From Parcubacteria bacterium C7867-008 (GTDB taxonomy: Bacteria; Patescibacteria; Paceibacteria; UBA9973; UBA2103), in NCBI GenBank assembly GCA_001189215.1, contig LFCR01000004.1, forward strand, positions 1-64,000: a stretch of 64,000 nucleotides of DNA. Reading direction: 5' to 3'. The notes under the pieces are model-generated. The model was not told the origin of the DNA and searched no databases. It saw nothing but the letters and a program-made list of their open reading frames with translations. Positions 16,493-24,384 of this stretch are shown one piece after another (position 1 is the first letter of the stretch; each line of letters begins with the position of its first letter). The position numbers and the translations under genes were made by a program.

Positions 16493-17236
16493 ATGGATAT
16501 AGAGGATCTGACCAAGACACAATTGCTGCTACTCACGATTCTCGTGAACTTCATTCTGTCTATTGCGACCGGGGTACTTGTTATATCTATGTTGGACCAG
16601 TCACCCGCACCAATCACACAGACCGTGCAGCAAATCGTAGACCATACGATTGAAACGATCTCAACACCGATCTCAAGCCCAATCGTTATAACAAAACCAA
16701 GTCCAACAACACCGACTCAAGAACAGCAGCTTACGGCAGCTGTCGCCGCAGATAACGCACGCACGGTTCTTATCTATAAGAACTCAACATCAACTCCTGC
16801 ACTTGCATATGGTGTATATCTTCCAAAGTCTCGTGCGGTTGCTACCTCAGCGAGTGCACCTCTTCCTAAAGAAGCCCTTATCGCCTTCGCTGATGGTTCA
16901 ACGGTTGAAGCCTCACTTTCTAAGCAAGGAACCGGTATAACCATCTATGGATTTGCTGATGCAGCCATCCTTCCAACGGCACCTGCAGCAAATCCAGTAG
17001 CAGCAGCAGATCTTAAGCAGGGACAGACCATCGTCGCACTTACGAAAGATAGGGCCGCTATAATCGGCATCATCAGTAAGGTGGATGCTACAGGCATCAC
17101 CACCAACCTTGCAGGCGTCCCTGCAGGCGCTGGGGTTGTTGATCTTTCGGGCAACGTGATTGGTATTGGTTCGCCAAGCGGTATTCTGCTTCCAACGGAC
17201 CGTATTATGGCAGTATTGGAATCAGTGTCGCCGTAG
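16493..17236 (+). CDS. membrane-anchored trypsin-like-fold protein, probably inactive
   Basis: 247 residues: a TM helix (about 10-32), a Pro/Thr/Ser-rich linker, and a C-terminal domain resembling the second half of S1C (HtrA-like) proteases, with strands such as GYLPKSRAVAT-like GVYLPKSRAVAT, LKQGQTIVALTKDR and GVVDLSGNVIGI. The usual GNSGGP serine motif is replaced by GAGVVDLSG, and no clear His or Asp of the triad is seen. It may be a degenerate protease acting as a binding module at the cell surface. Function unknown. Confidence 0.65.
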   Translation: MDIEDLTKTQLLLLTILVNFILSIATGVLVISMLDQSPAPITQTVQQIVDHTIETISTPISSPIVITKPSPTTPTQEQQLTAAVAADNARTVLIYKNSTSTPALAYGVYLPKSRAVATSASAPLPKEALIAFADGSTVEASLSKQGTGITIYGFADAAILPTAPAANPVAAADLKQGQTIVALTKDRAAIIGIISKVDATGITTNLAGVPAGAGVVDLSGNVIGIGSPSGILLPTDRIMAVLESVSP

Positions 17237-17279
17237 GGTCTTCACCGGGCATTTATTAGGTCTAACGGACTATTACTTT

Positions 17280-19973
17280 ATGCCTCCTTTCAAAAACTTC
17301 ACTACCAAGGCAAAAGAAGCAATTAAGCGGGCTCATGAGCTTGCTATTGAGCGTGGTCAGAACCATGTCAGTCCGTTGCATCTTCTGACCGCACTCATAC
17401 ATCAGGAGGAAAGTTTGGTATTTTCTGTACTCGATCGCTTGGACATAGACACCATGCTTCTTTCCGATACCTTGCTTGAATCACTAGAATCTCCAGATCC
17501 AACCTCAGTCCTTTCTCCTTCATATAACCTGTATCTCACCCCTGACCTAGCTGAAGCACTTGAAGCAGCAGGCAAGGTTGCCGCGCGTATGAATGACTCA
17601 TTCATTGGGACGGAGCATCTCTTTGTTGCGGTCATTGAACACCCAGGTCCTGCAGAGGAGATACTCGCTCGATTCAAGATCGATGAGGAAATCGTTGAAC
17701 AAGTTCTAAAGGAACTTAAGACGTCTAAGGATGGACAAGTTGCAGAGCCAAAACGTTTCCGTGCACTTTCAAAGTACACACGAAACTTAACAAAGCTTGC
17801 ACAAGACAATGCACTTGATCCGGTTATTGGACGTGATCAGGAGATCAACCGTGTGATACAGATTCTCTCTCGTCGTACAAAAAACAATCCTGTTCTTATC
17901 GGTGAAGCCGGCGTGGGAAAGACCGCTATTGCAGAAGGTCTCGCACTACGACTCGCAACGGGGGAAGTCCCAGAGTCCCTTAAAGGAAAGGAACTACTTT
18001 CACTAGACCTTGGCATGATGATTGCTGGTACCAAGTATCGGGGTGAGTTCGAGGAACGCATGAAAGCAGTGATGAAAGAGGTAGAGAAGTCTGAAGGCAA
18101 GGTAATTCTCTTCGTAGATGAGCTACACACTCTTGTTGGTGCAGGAGCTGCAGAAGGATCTCTGGATGCTACCAACATGCTCAAACCAGCACTTGCACGT
18201 GGTGAGATACGCATGATTGGTGCAACAACTCTTAAGGAGTATCAGCAACATATTGAAAAGGATGCTGCTCTCACTCGCCGTTTCCAGCCGGTGTATGTAA
18301 ACGAACCTAATACTGAAGACGCTATTGCCATTCTTCGTGGTCTTCGCGACAAGTACGAACTCTTCCATGGAGTTCGCATAACAGATGGTGCAATCGTATC
18401 CGCTGTTGAACTTTCAAGTCGTTATATTACCGATCGTTTCCTTCCAGACAAAGCTATTGATCTGGTAGATGAAGCGGCATCAGGACTGCGTATTGCTCTT
18501 GAAAATAAGCCACCACAGCTTGAAGATACTGATCGTAAGATACGTCGTCTTGAGATTGAACATGCTGCTCTTAAGAAGGATGATGCAACACTCTCAGAAC
18601 AAGGACGTGAGAACACCAAAGAGATTCGTGAGCGTGTTAAAGCCATCGATACTGAAATTGCAGACCTTCGTGAGAAGACGTCAGAGCTTGAACTTAAGTG
18701 GAAGAACGAGAAGGAAGTCCTTCAAGATATCCGTGCCCTTAAGGGTGAGCTGGATAAACTCCGTGTTGCTGCTGATAACGCAGAAGCAACCGCAGACCTA
18801 GGTACTGCTGCTGAGATCAGGTATGGGCGTATTCCGCAGCTTCAGAAGGAACTAGAAACAAAGACTAAGCGTCTTAAGACATTGCAGAAATCTCGTCGCA
18901 TTCTCCACGAAGAAGTTACTGAGCATGAGATCGCAGGAGTGGTCTCTCGTTGGACCGGTGTTCCGGTAGCGAAGATGATTGAGGAGGAAGCAGCAAAACT
19001 AGCTCGTATGGAGGAAGCGCTTCAGGGTGCTGTGGTTGGACAGAGTCAGGCAATTAGAATTGTTACCGATGCCGTAAAGCGCTCACGTGTTGGTATTGCA
19101 GATCCGAATCGTCCCATTGGTTCGTTTATCTTCCTGGGACCAACGGGTGTTGGAAAGACAGAACTTTCTAAGCGTCTTGCTGAGTTCATGTTCAACGATC
19201 GAGATGCTCTCGTTCGTGTGGATATGTCTGAGTTCATGGAGAAACACTCAATAGCAAAACTCATTGGTGCACCTCCAGGCTATGTTGGCTACGACGAAGC
19301 AGGTTCTCTCACGGAGCGTATTCGTCACCGACCGTATGCCGTTGTTCTCTTCGATGAAATCGAGAAGGCACATCCAGAAGTATTTAACATCCTTCTTCAG
19401 GTGCTTGATTCTGGACACCTAACAGACAGCAAAGGACGTAAGGTGAACTTCAAGAACACCATCATCATCCTCACTTCAAACATTGGTGCTGAATACATGG
19501 ATCGCATGGCTAACATCGGATTCGGAGCAGCAGAACAGGTAGAAGCCTCTCAGTATGAACAAATGAAAGAGAAGGTCCTTGGTTCACTCAAGGAACAATT
19601 CCGCCCTGAGTTCCTCAACCGTCTGGATGACATCATTATCTTCGACCCACTCTCTAAGGAGGCGCTGGTAGACATTGTTGAGAATCAAGTTGCAGATGTG
19701 GTGGAGCGTCTTGGAGGAAAGCGCATCACGCTCGCTATCATGCCAGAGGTACGCGCGTGGCTTGCTGAAAAGGGATACAGCCCACAGTACGGAGCACGTC
19801 CACTAAAGCGCACCATCCAGGACAAGATTCTCACCCCAATCGCCTCACTTATGGTTGGGCAGGGAATTATGGAGGGTGGAACGGTCACCATATCTCTCAA
19901 GAACGGAGAGCCACACTTTGAGGTTAAGAAGGCAGCGACCCGTGCGCGTCGTAAGGCGACCATGACTGCCTAG
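17280..19973 (+). CDS. clpB: ATP-dependent chaperone ClpB
   Basis: 897 residues starting MPPFKNFTTKAKEAI, from an ATG directly after TATTACTTT. Domains: Clp N-terminal repeats (about 1-150); AAA+ 1 with Walker A GEAGVGKTA (about 207) and Walker B ILFVDELHTL; a long coiled-coil middle domain (about 400-530); and AAA+ 2 with Walker A GPTGVGKTE (about 619) and VLFDEIEKAHP. The long middle domain favours ClpB, the disaggregase working with DnaK, over ClpC. No CtsR or McsA/B genes are nearby. Confidence 0.93.
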   Translation: MPPFKNFTTKAKEAIKRAHELAIERGQNHVSPLHLLTALIHQEESLVFSVLDRLDIDTMLLSDTLLESLESPDPTSVLSPSYNLYLTPDLAEALEAAGKVAARMNDSFIGTEHLFVAVIEHPGPAEEILARFKIDEEIVEQVLKELKTSKDGQVAEPKRFRALSKYTRNLTKLAQDNALDPVIGRDQEINRVIQILSRRTKNNPVLIGEAGVGKTAIAEGLALRLATGEVPESLKGKELLSLDLGMMIAGTKYRGEFEERMKAVMKEVEKSEGKVILFVDELHTLVGAGAAEGSLDATNMLKPALARGEIRMIGATTLKEYQQHIEKDAALTRRFQPVYVNEPNTEDAIAILRGLRDKYELFHGVRITDGAIVSAVELSSRYITDRFLPDKAIDLVDEAASGLRIALENKPPQLEDTDRKIRRLEIEHAALKKDDATLSEQGRENTKEIRERVKAIDTEIADLREKTSELELKWKNEKEVLQDIRALKGELDKLRVAADNAEATADLGTAAEIRYGRIPQLQKELETKTKRLKTLQKSRRILHEEVTEHEIAGVVSRWTGVPVAKMIEEEAAKLARMEEALQGAVVGQSQAIRIVTDAVKRSRVGIADPNRPIGSFIFLGPTGVGKTELSKRLAEFMFNDRDALVRVDMSEFMEKHSIAKLIGAPPGYVGYDEAGSLTERIRHRPYAVVLFDEIEKAHPEVFNILLQVLDSGHLTDSKGRKVNFKNTIIILTSNIGAEYMDRMANIGFGAAEQVEASQYEQMKEKVLGSLKEQFRPEFLNRLDDIIIFDPLSKEALVDIVENQVADVVERLGGKRITLAIMPEVRAWLAEKGYSPQYGARPLKRTIQDKILTPIASLMVGQGIMEGGTVTISLKNGEPHFEVKKAATRARRKATMTA

Positions 19974-20009
19974 TTGCCCCCATACAGGCTCTAGGGTATA
20001 GTATTCCCA

Positions 20010-20162
20010 ATGTCACAGGTAAACCTCGTAAAGGTGAAGAGCGCCTCAGGCCTCGTACTATTCACCCGCAAGAACAAGAAAAAGGTGGATCGTAAGCTTG
20101 AACTTAAGAAGTTCGACAAGAACACCCGCAAGCGTGAGATCTTCAAAGAAGTAAAGAAGTAA
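20010..20162 (+). CDS. rpmG: 50S ribosomal protein L33
   Basis: 50 residues (MSQVNLVKVKSASGLVLFT...), short and very basic. The central TRKNKKKVDRKLELKKFDKN and the ending EIFKEVKK match the L33 pattern (KLE-KKFDP-RKH--YKE). The cysteine pairs of the zinc-binding C+ form are absent, so this is a zinc-independent type. TATAGT ends 7 nt before the ATG and no Shine-Dalgarno sequence is present. A strong terminator follows 9 nt after the stop, so it is a single-gene unit. Confidence 0.9.
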   Translation: MSQVNLVKVKSASGLVLFTRKNKKKVDRKLELKKFDKNTRKREIFKEVKK

Positions 20163-20170
20163 AAGACGAA

Positions 20171-20198
20171 ATATACCGCCTCTTAAGGCGGTATATTT
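20171..20198 (+). terminator. terminator after rpmG
   Basis: Stem ATATACCGCC / GGCGGTATAT with a short loop followed by TTG, between rpmG and the Rid gene. Confidence 0.8.
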
Positions 20199-20211
20199 GT
20201 ACCCTACTCAT

Positions 20212-20601
20212 ATGAAAATCACGCACATAAACCCAGACGCTCTGTATAAGAGCCCTGTCTTCACACAAGCAGTCTTAACCGAGGGTGGAAGAACACTTTA
20301 TATCGGTGGGCAGAACGGTATCTTACAAGACGGAACGATGGCCGGAGATACTCTTACTATTCAAACCGAGCAGATATATAAAAATATTATTGAGATACTA
20401 AAGTCTGCTGGTGCAACACAAGAGAATGTTGTTAAGCAAACCATTTACGTAGTGAAAGGGCAGAATATACAGGAAGGGTTTGCTGCAGCCCAGAGTGTAT
20501 GGGGAAATACTCCAACTGCTATCAGCTTTATGTTCGTAGAAAGTCTTGGGGTACCAGGAGCCCTTATTGAGGTTGAAGCTGTTGCGGTACTAGAGGATTA
20601 A
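20212..20601 (+). CDS. Rid family (YjgF/UK114) protein
   Basis: 129 residues starting MKITHINPDALYKSPVFTQ. The family forms trimers and hydrolyses reactive enamine/imine intermediates from PLP enzymes. Visible: the central strand GRTLYIGGQNG, the long helix around QIYKNIIEILKSAGA and the conserved ending GALIEVEAVAV. The arginine that defines active RidA (in RSCVEVA of the E. coli protein) is replaced (AISFMFVE), so this is likely one of the Rid subgroups with another function. It ends in a bidirectional terminator. Confidence 0.85.
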   Translation: MKITHINPDALYKSPVFTQAVLTEGGRTLYIGGQNGILQDGTMAGDTLTIQTEQIYKNIIEILKSAGATQENVVKQTIYVVKGQNIQEGFAAAQSVWGNTPTAISFMFVESLGVPGALIEVEAVAVLED

Positions 20602-20607
20602 AACATA

Positions 20608-20638
20608 CCCCCGGGACCTGGGTCCCGGGGGGTTTTGT
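20608..20638. terminator. bidirectional terminator between convergent genes
   Basis: Stem CCCCCGGGACC / GGTCCCGGGGG (20608-20632) with a 2-nt loop. TTTTGTTT follows on the plus strand and ATGTTTTAA on the minus strand. Confidence 0.85.
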
Positions 20639-20977
20639 TTAGGCGTTGCCGCTCTCTGCTCCGTATTTCAGGAGCACACGAGCATAGGCTTCGCGCCACT
20701 CCGCCTCGTCTTCGAGACGATAAGGGTACGAGCCACGTGTGTCGCGCGGTTGACCTTTGATGTACTGCGCACGGCTGGGGGAGCCAGGGCAGATCATCAC
20801 ACCGTCTTCATAGACCGGCATCAGGTGACGACCTTGAGCAAACAAGTGCCCAATATCGACGCCATTGATTTCCATGTCCACGAGTACGGCGTTGTTTTCG
20901 AAGGGAACCAGATCGCCGCATTTGTCGCAGCGGCAATCAGCGAAGAGGCTTTTAGCAACGGTTTGGTTGATATCCAT
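20639..20977 (-). CDS. hypothetical protein with CxCxxC motif, GC-rich unit
   Basis: 112 residues starting MDINQTVAKSLFADCRCDKCG. The ATG at 20977 has AGAAGGAT upstream; a longer frame to 21013 would begin inside the structured leader. The N-terminal CRCDKC cluster could bind metal with the later cysteine in MICPG. The C-terminal half contains RDTRGSYPYRLEDEAEWREAYAR, mostly helical. No family recognised. It has its own promoter and a leader of about 140 nt with hairpins, which hints at post-initiation control. Confidence 0.65.
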   Translation of the reverse strand: MDINQTVAKSLFADCRCDKCGDLVPFENNAVLVDMEINGVDIGHLFAQGRHLMPVYEDGVMICPGSPSRAQYIKGQPRDTRGSYPYRLEDEAEWREAYARVLLKYGAESGNA

Positions 20978-21007
20978 GAGGATTATCCTTCTAAGAGAGA
21001 TGCGTTG

Positions 21008-21050
21008 CCGCACCCTCTAAGAAGTGAAATCTCACAGATGTAAGGTGCGG
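21008..21050 (-). promoter_or_regulatory. structured 5' leader hairpin
   Basis: In the leader of the 20639-20977 gene, CCGCACC / GGTGCGG closes a 43-nt element that contains an inner stem GTGA / TCAC. It starts 30 nt upstream of the ATG, close to the ribosome-binding site. A smaller stem GGGCGTACGCCC lies further 5' at 21065-21076. It could be a riboswitch, a protein-binding leader or a stabiliser; nothing identifies a ligand. Confidence 0.4.
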
Positions 21051-21125
21051 TGATGGTTGTTCGGGGCGTACGCCCTACCTTGTTCGCATGGGTACCTCCA
21101 TCAGTCTCAACATTGAGATGAACGT

Positions 21126-21153
21126 AAAATAGCACTATATATAAAAAAGTCAA
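21126..21153 (-). promoter_or_regulatory. sigma70-type promoter for the 20639-20977 gene
   Basis: TTGACT (21148-21153), 16-nt spacer, TATTTT (21126-21131) on the minus strand. Confidence 0.65.
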
Positions 21154-21194
21154 GCAGAGCTGTGCGACGAAATTTGAACAAGTTTAGCTAAGAA

Positions 21195-21253
21195 GATATA
21201 AAATAAGCCGCCCGGAGAGCGTGGAAATTGCTCTCCGGTGGCTCTTCGGGCGG
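21195..21253 (-). terminator. terminator of the 21265-21654 gene
   Basis: Outer stem CCGCCCG / CGGGCGG (21208-21253) enclosing an inner stem GGAGAGC / GCTCTCC, followed by TTATTTTATAT on the minus strand. Confidence 0.75.
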
Positions 21254-21264
21254 TGTGAACGTGC

Positions 21265-21654
21265 TTAGCTGGACGATCGGTTGACGCTGCAGACGAAGTA
21301 GATGGCGTAGCGTGGTTCGGTCTTGCCGGTGGGTACGGCACGATACTCAAACAGCTTACCTGCCGGGCAGTCGTTCAGACTGGCGCGAATGCAGGCGGCG
21401 CCGATCTCTGACTTGATACCGCTTGACCCCCACCTGATGTAGCGACGCATCGCGACTGGCTTGTAGCCGGCTTGGCAGGGTTCCTTTTTCGGCTGCAGAT
21501 ACACATCGTTGTGGTCGATCACATCATCGCCGGTGAGTCCACCAGGAGGCGGCAACTTGAGTCGCGGAAACGGCAATATTTCGCGGTATGCTTCGGCGCC
21601 CGCAGGCGAAGAAGAGATCAGGACGGCAATCGCAAGAATCAACGCACTGCGCAT
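21265..21654 (-). CDS. secreted hypothetical protein, GC-rich unit
   Basis: 129 residues. The ATG at 21654, with GGAGAAC before it, gives a clean signal peptide: MRSALILAIAVLISSSPAGA, cleavage probably after AGA or AEA. The mature part is Pro-rich at first (FPRLKLPPPGG) and has four cysteines (PCQAG, AACIR, DCPAG, FVCSV) that could form two disulfide bonds. No family recognised. A TTGACT -35 box at 21731-21736 and a weak -10 near 21710 precede it, and a GGCCC / GGGCC hairpin sits in the leader. It is one of three adjacent minus-strand units, each with its own terminator. Confidence 0.68.
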   Translation of the reverse strand: MRSALILAIAVLISSSPAGAEAYREILPFPRLKLPPPGGLTGDDVIDHNDVYLQPKKEPCQAGYKPVAMRRYIRWGSSGIKSEIGAACIRASLNDCPAGKLFEYRAVPTGKTEPRYAIYFVCSVNRSSS

Positions 21655-21778
21655 AAATATGTTCTCCGCAGACGGCCCTTCATTGGGCCAGTCGTCTGTC
21701 TGGAGGATGATTAACACTATTTTAATGAAAAGTCAATGCGGGCACTGTTGGACGAGATTCGAACCGAGATTGCTACTA

Positions 21779-21819
21779 TAAAAACAAAAACCGCCTCGCT
21801 GTGAGACCAGGAAGGCGGT
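21779..21819 (-). terminator. terminator of the 21849-22082 gene
   Basis: Stem ACCGCCT / AGGCGGT (21790-21819) followed by TTTTTGTTTTTATAG on the minus strand. Confidence 0.85.
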
Positions 21820-21848
21820 CTCTGTAGCAGGCGGCGCGTCGCCAGGTC

Positions 21849-22082
21849 TTAGGCTCGGCGTTTGCCAGGAAGGAGGATAGCGAGGACGCCGATGATGGCG
21901 ATCGCCACGAACCAGCCGACGAAGCCAAACAGAAAGGCTTCGGATGTCGTCATCTGTTCGGTCGATATCTCCCGGCTATTCGCCGCCATGGAGACTAGTC
22001 CGAACACAACGGGACATGAGATAAGCCCAAGGATTTTGCCCCACAAGGGTTGATCCTTCCAACCGGTGTCATTCACAGTCAT
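21849..22082 (-). CDS. small two-TM membrane protein, GC-rich unit
   Basis: 77 residues starting MTVNDTGWKDQPLWGK. The ATG at 22082 has GGGAGAATTTTTG before it. Two hydrophobic segments (about 15-33, ILGLISCPVVFGLVSMAA, and 50-70, FLFGFVGWFVAIAIIGVLAIL), with a short polar loop and a basic C-terminus (PGKRRA) placed inside. Family unknown. Promoter at 22134-22161. Confidence 0.65.
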   Translation of the reverse strand: MTVNDTGWKDQPLWGKILGLISCPVVFGLVSMAANSREISTEQMTTSEAFLFGFVGWFVAIAIIGVLAILLPGKRRA

Positions 22083-22133
22083 CAAAAATTCTCCCAATCT
22101 TGTCAATTTAGGTAAGGTTCGGATACTGAAAAT

Positions 22134-22161
22134 AGAATACCATAATTATAAATATGGTCAA
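22134..22161 (-). promoter_or_regulatory. promoter for the 21849-22082 gene
   Basis: TTGACC (22156-22161), 16-nt spacer, TATTCT (22134-22139) on the minus strand, in an AT-rich stretch just downstream of tRNA-Trp. Confidence 0.6.
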
Positions 22162-22164
22162 CTG

Positions 22165-22235
22165 CGGGCCCACGAGGAATCGAACCTCGGCCGACGGTTT
22201 TGGAGACCGACGTTCTACCATTAAACTATAGGCCC
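22165..22235 (-). tRNA. tRNA-Trp (CCA)
   Basis: Acceptor GGGCCTA / TGGGCCC, anticodon loop CTCCAAA (CCA), T-arm GGTTCGATTCC. No UCA-reading Trp tRNA is seen, in line with UGA as a stop. Confidence 0.93.
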
Positions 22236-22310
22236 TGTACTGAAACGATAGCAGAACCGTGCGTTACGGGCAAAGTGAGGTGTGTGGGGTGGTACCATAC
22301 GTACAACGAT

Positions 22311-23282
22311 ATGGTGGTCAAACGAGCACTCCTTAGTTTTGTAGTATTTCTAATAGCATCGATTCCATTTTCTGTATTTGCAGCAGATACTAATTTCTTC
22401 GGTCCAATTATTGCTGGAGAAGGAGACAAATGTTATTGCCCAAATTCCGCAATGGACTGGGGATGTGTACTTGCTGTTGTGCAGAAAATTCTTAATGCAA
22501 TCATCGCTGTCGGATTAGTTGCTGTGGTGTTTTTTGTTGCGTGGGCAGGCTTCTCTCTTATTACCAGTGGATCAAACCCTGGAGCACGAACGAAAGCAAA
22601 GAACCGTCTTCTCAACGGGATTATTGGAATTGTCTTGATCCTCACGTCTTTCCTTATCGTTGATACGGTAATGAAGGTGCTCTATAACCCTGAAGCCAAG
22701 TTTGAAGGAGGATCATTTGGTAACTGGAACGAACTTCTTGAAGGAGAAGGAAATTATTGTATCGTCCCAACAGTTCCCAATGAAATTAACCACGGCACTC
22801 TTATAGAGGTGGTTAAAGAAGCTGGAAAAGAAGTTATTCAACCAGGAACAGAGACTTCATCTACTGGAGGAAAGACACCGGCAGGCACGGTACCTGGATC
22901 ATTCACTTATGATAATGCTGGAATAAAAGCACAAACATCTCATGCATCCGGAGCACTAACAGGTCTTCTGAGTTGTATGTCTAAGAAATTACCAGCAGGT
23001 GTGGGTAAGATATCCTCCATTTCCGATAGCGCTATTCAAAGTGGAAAAGCGACATTTGAGACATGTGCAGCTAAAGGAACCGCTGCGGGTTGCGCCCACA
23101 AAGCACACTCTTGTCACTATGGAGGAAATACCTGCGTTGGGCGATCTCAGGCTGTCGACTTTGGGGATGAAACGAACGCAACCATTCTTAAGAAAGTTGC
23201 AGCTGAATGTGGTGCAACCTACAGTGGCTTTGAAGGCGACCATCTTCATGTGAGTGTGGGGAAGTCCTGCGGTTGTAACTAA
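22311..23282 (+). CDS. VirB2/TrbC-like membrane protein fused to a peptidase M15-like domain
   Basis: 323 residues starting MVVKRALLSFVVF (signal peptide to about residue 23). Then FFGPIIAGEGDKCYCPN and AMDWGCV, two TM helices around SGSNPGARTKAKNRLLNG, a linker rich in Thr/Gly, and a C-terminal domain with the D-Ala-D-Ala carboxypeptidase/M15 pattern: SQAVDFGDE followed by GDHLHVSVG, giving Asp and His zinc ligands; an upstream His is likely in CHYGGN. It should sit in the envelope and cut peptidoglycan cross-links, perhaps to let a secretion apparatus through. Paralogue of the next gene. Confidence 0.72.
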   Translation: MVVKRALLSFVVFLIASIPFSVFAADTNFFGPIIAGEGDKCYCPNSAMDWGCVLAVVQKILNAIIAVGLVAVVFFVAWAGFSLITSGSNPGARTKAKNRLLNGIIGIVLILTSFLIVDTVMKVLYNPEAKFEGGSFGNWNELLEGEGNYCIVPTVPNEINHGTLIEVVKEAGKEVIQPGTETSSTGGKTPAGTVPGSFTYDNAGIKAQTSHASGALTGLLSCMSKKLPAGVGKISSISDSAIQSGKATFETCAAKGTAAGCAHKAHSCHYGGNTCVGRSQAVDFGDETNATILKKVAAECGATYSGFEGDHLHVSVGKSCGCN

Positions 23283-23306
23283 GGTACCGTACAATAGACA
23301 TATCAT

Positions 23307-24380
23307 ATGGGTAACCGTGCCATTCTTATCTTGTCAGGAGCAGCAACTGCGGTGCTTGCTCCGTTAACAGCACTAGCTGCAGATAGTAGCTTCTTTGGAC
23401 CAATCATTCCCCAAGCTGGTGAATGTTTATGCGAAGGTTCAGCAATGGACTGGGGATGTGTAACCATCGTTACTCAAGCGGTGCTTTCAACAGTCATATC
23501 AGTGGGTATTGTGGTGGTGGTGTTTTATATCGGATGGGCAGGCTTCTCTCTTATTACCAGTGGTGCAAATGCAGGAGCACGTACCAAAGCTAAGAACCGC
23601 ATGTTGAATGCTGTGCTTGGTCTTGTTGTTGTTCTCACCGCTTTTCTTATGGTGGATACGGTAATGAAGGTGCTCTATAACCCAGACGCTCCGTTTGAAG
23701 GAGGAACCTTTGGTTTTTGGAATGAGATCTTTGTTGGAGATGGAGATAACTTCTGTGTGAAGAAGAATGAAAACCCAGGCTTTCTTAATAATGGATCATT
23801 GGGTGATCCAACAGGAGGTGATGACGATGGGGGTGGCAGTGCACCATCCGGTCCCCTTAATCCTGGGACAAATACCTCTACCGTTGGTATCACACCAGGT
23901 TCTGGAACATGCGCCCCTGAAGTTATTTCCAAAGCAGCTGCTGCTGGCGGATATAGTCTAACTTCTGCTCAAGCTACAACCTTCTCATGTATTGCTAAGT
24001 TTGAAAGTAGCTGCGGTAGTCGCATAACAGGTGCTAAAACTGAACAAGGTAAACCAACCACTGCCAACGGAATGTTCCAGATTATTCTCGGATATAAGGA
24101 TAATTGTCATAGCTTGAATCTTCCCGTCTGTAGCACCGCAGCGAAGCGTGCTGGATATCCCGTCTCAGGAAATCTTAACTGCGCCGCAGCCTTTAGTGGT
24201 GGGAAACCGAGACCCGGTAAAGAAAAGGAAGCAGCTGCATGCAAAGCCGCAGCAGCTAATGTTGATTGCAACACTTCAGCAGCGGCATGTCTCCTTAAAA
24301 ACAATCCAAGCTTTAGTGATTGGACGTCAGACAGCCGTGCCACAAAACAGAAAGCATGTATCGCTAAATACAATACGTAA
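23307..24380 (+). CDS. VirB2/TrbC-like membrane protein fused to a lysozyme/transglycosylase-like domain
   Basis: 357 residues with the same N-terminal half as the previous gene (FFGPII, CEGSAMDWGCV, two TM helices around SGANAGARTKAKNRML). The C-terminal half differs: after an Asp/Gly/Pro linker it has IAKFESSCGSR with the putative catalytic Glu, followed by TANGMFQIIL, the usual pattern of lytic transglycosylase (SLT) or lysozyme-like folds. Many cysteines suggest disulfides. Together with its neighbour this gives a carboxypeptidase and a muramidase on the same membrane scaffold. TACAAT lies 12 nt upstream of the ATG. Confidence 0.75.
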   Translation: MGNRAILILSGAATAVLAPLTALAADSSFFGPIIPQAGECLCEGSAMDWGCVTIVTQAVLSTVISVGIVVVVFYIGWAGFSLITSGANAGARTKAKNRMLNAVLGLVVVLTAFLMVDTVMKVLYNPDAPFEGGTFGFWNEIFVGDGDNFCVKKNENPGFLNNGSLGDPTGGDDDGGGSAPSGPLNPGTNTSTVGITPGSGTCAPEVISKAAAAGGYSLTSAQATTFSCIAKFESSCGSRITGAKTEQGKPTTANGMFQIILGYKDNCHSLNLPVCSTAAKRAGYPVSGNLNCAAAFSGGKPRPGKEKEAAACKAAAANVDCNTSAAACLLKNNPSFSDWTSDSRATKQKACIAKYNT

Positions 24381-24384
24381 CTAA

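Noticed and set aside
22200..22310. Longer N-terminus for the 22311 gene
   Set aside because: The upstream frame runs antisense through tRNA-Trp; the ATG at 22311 begins a proper signal peptide.
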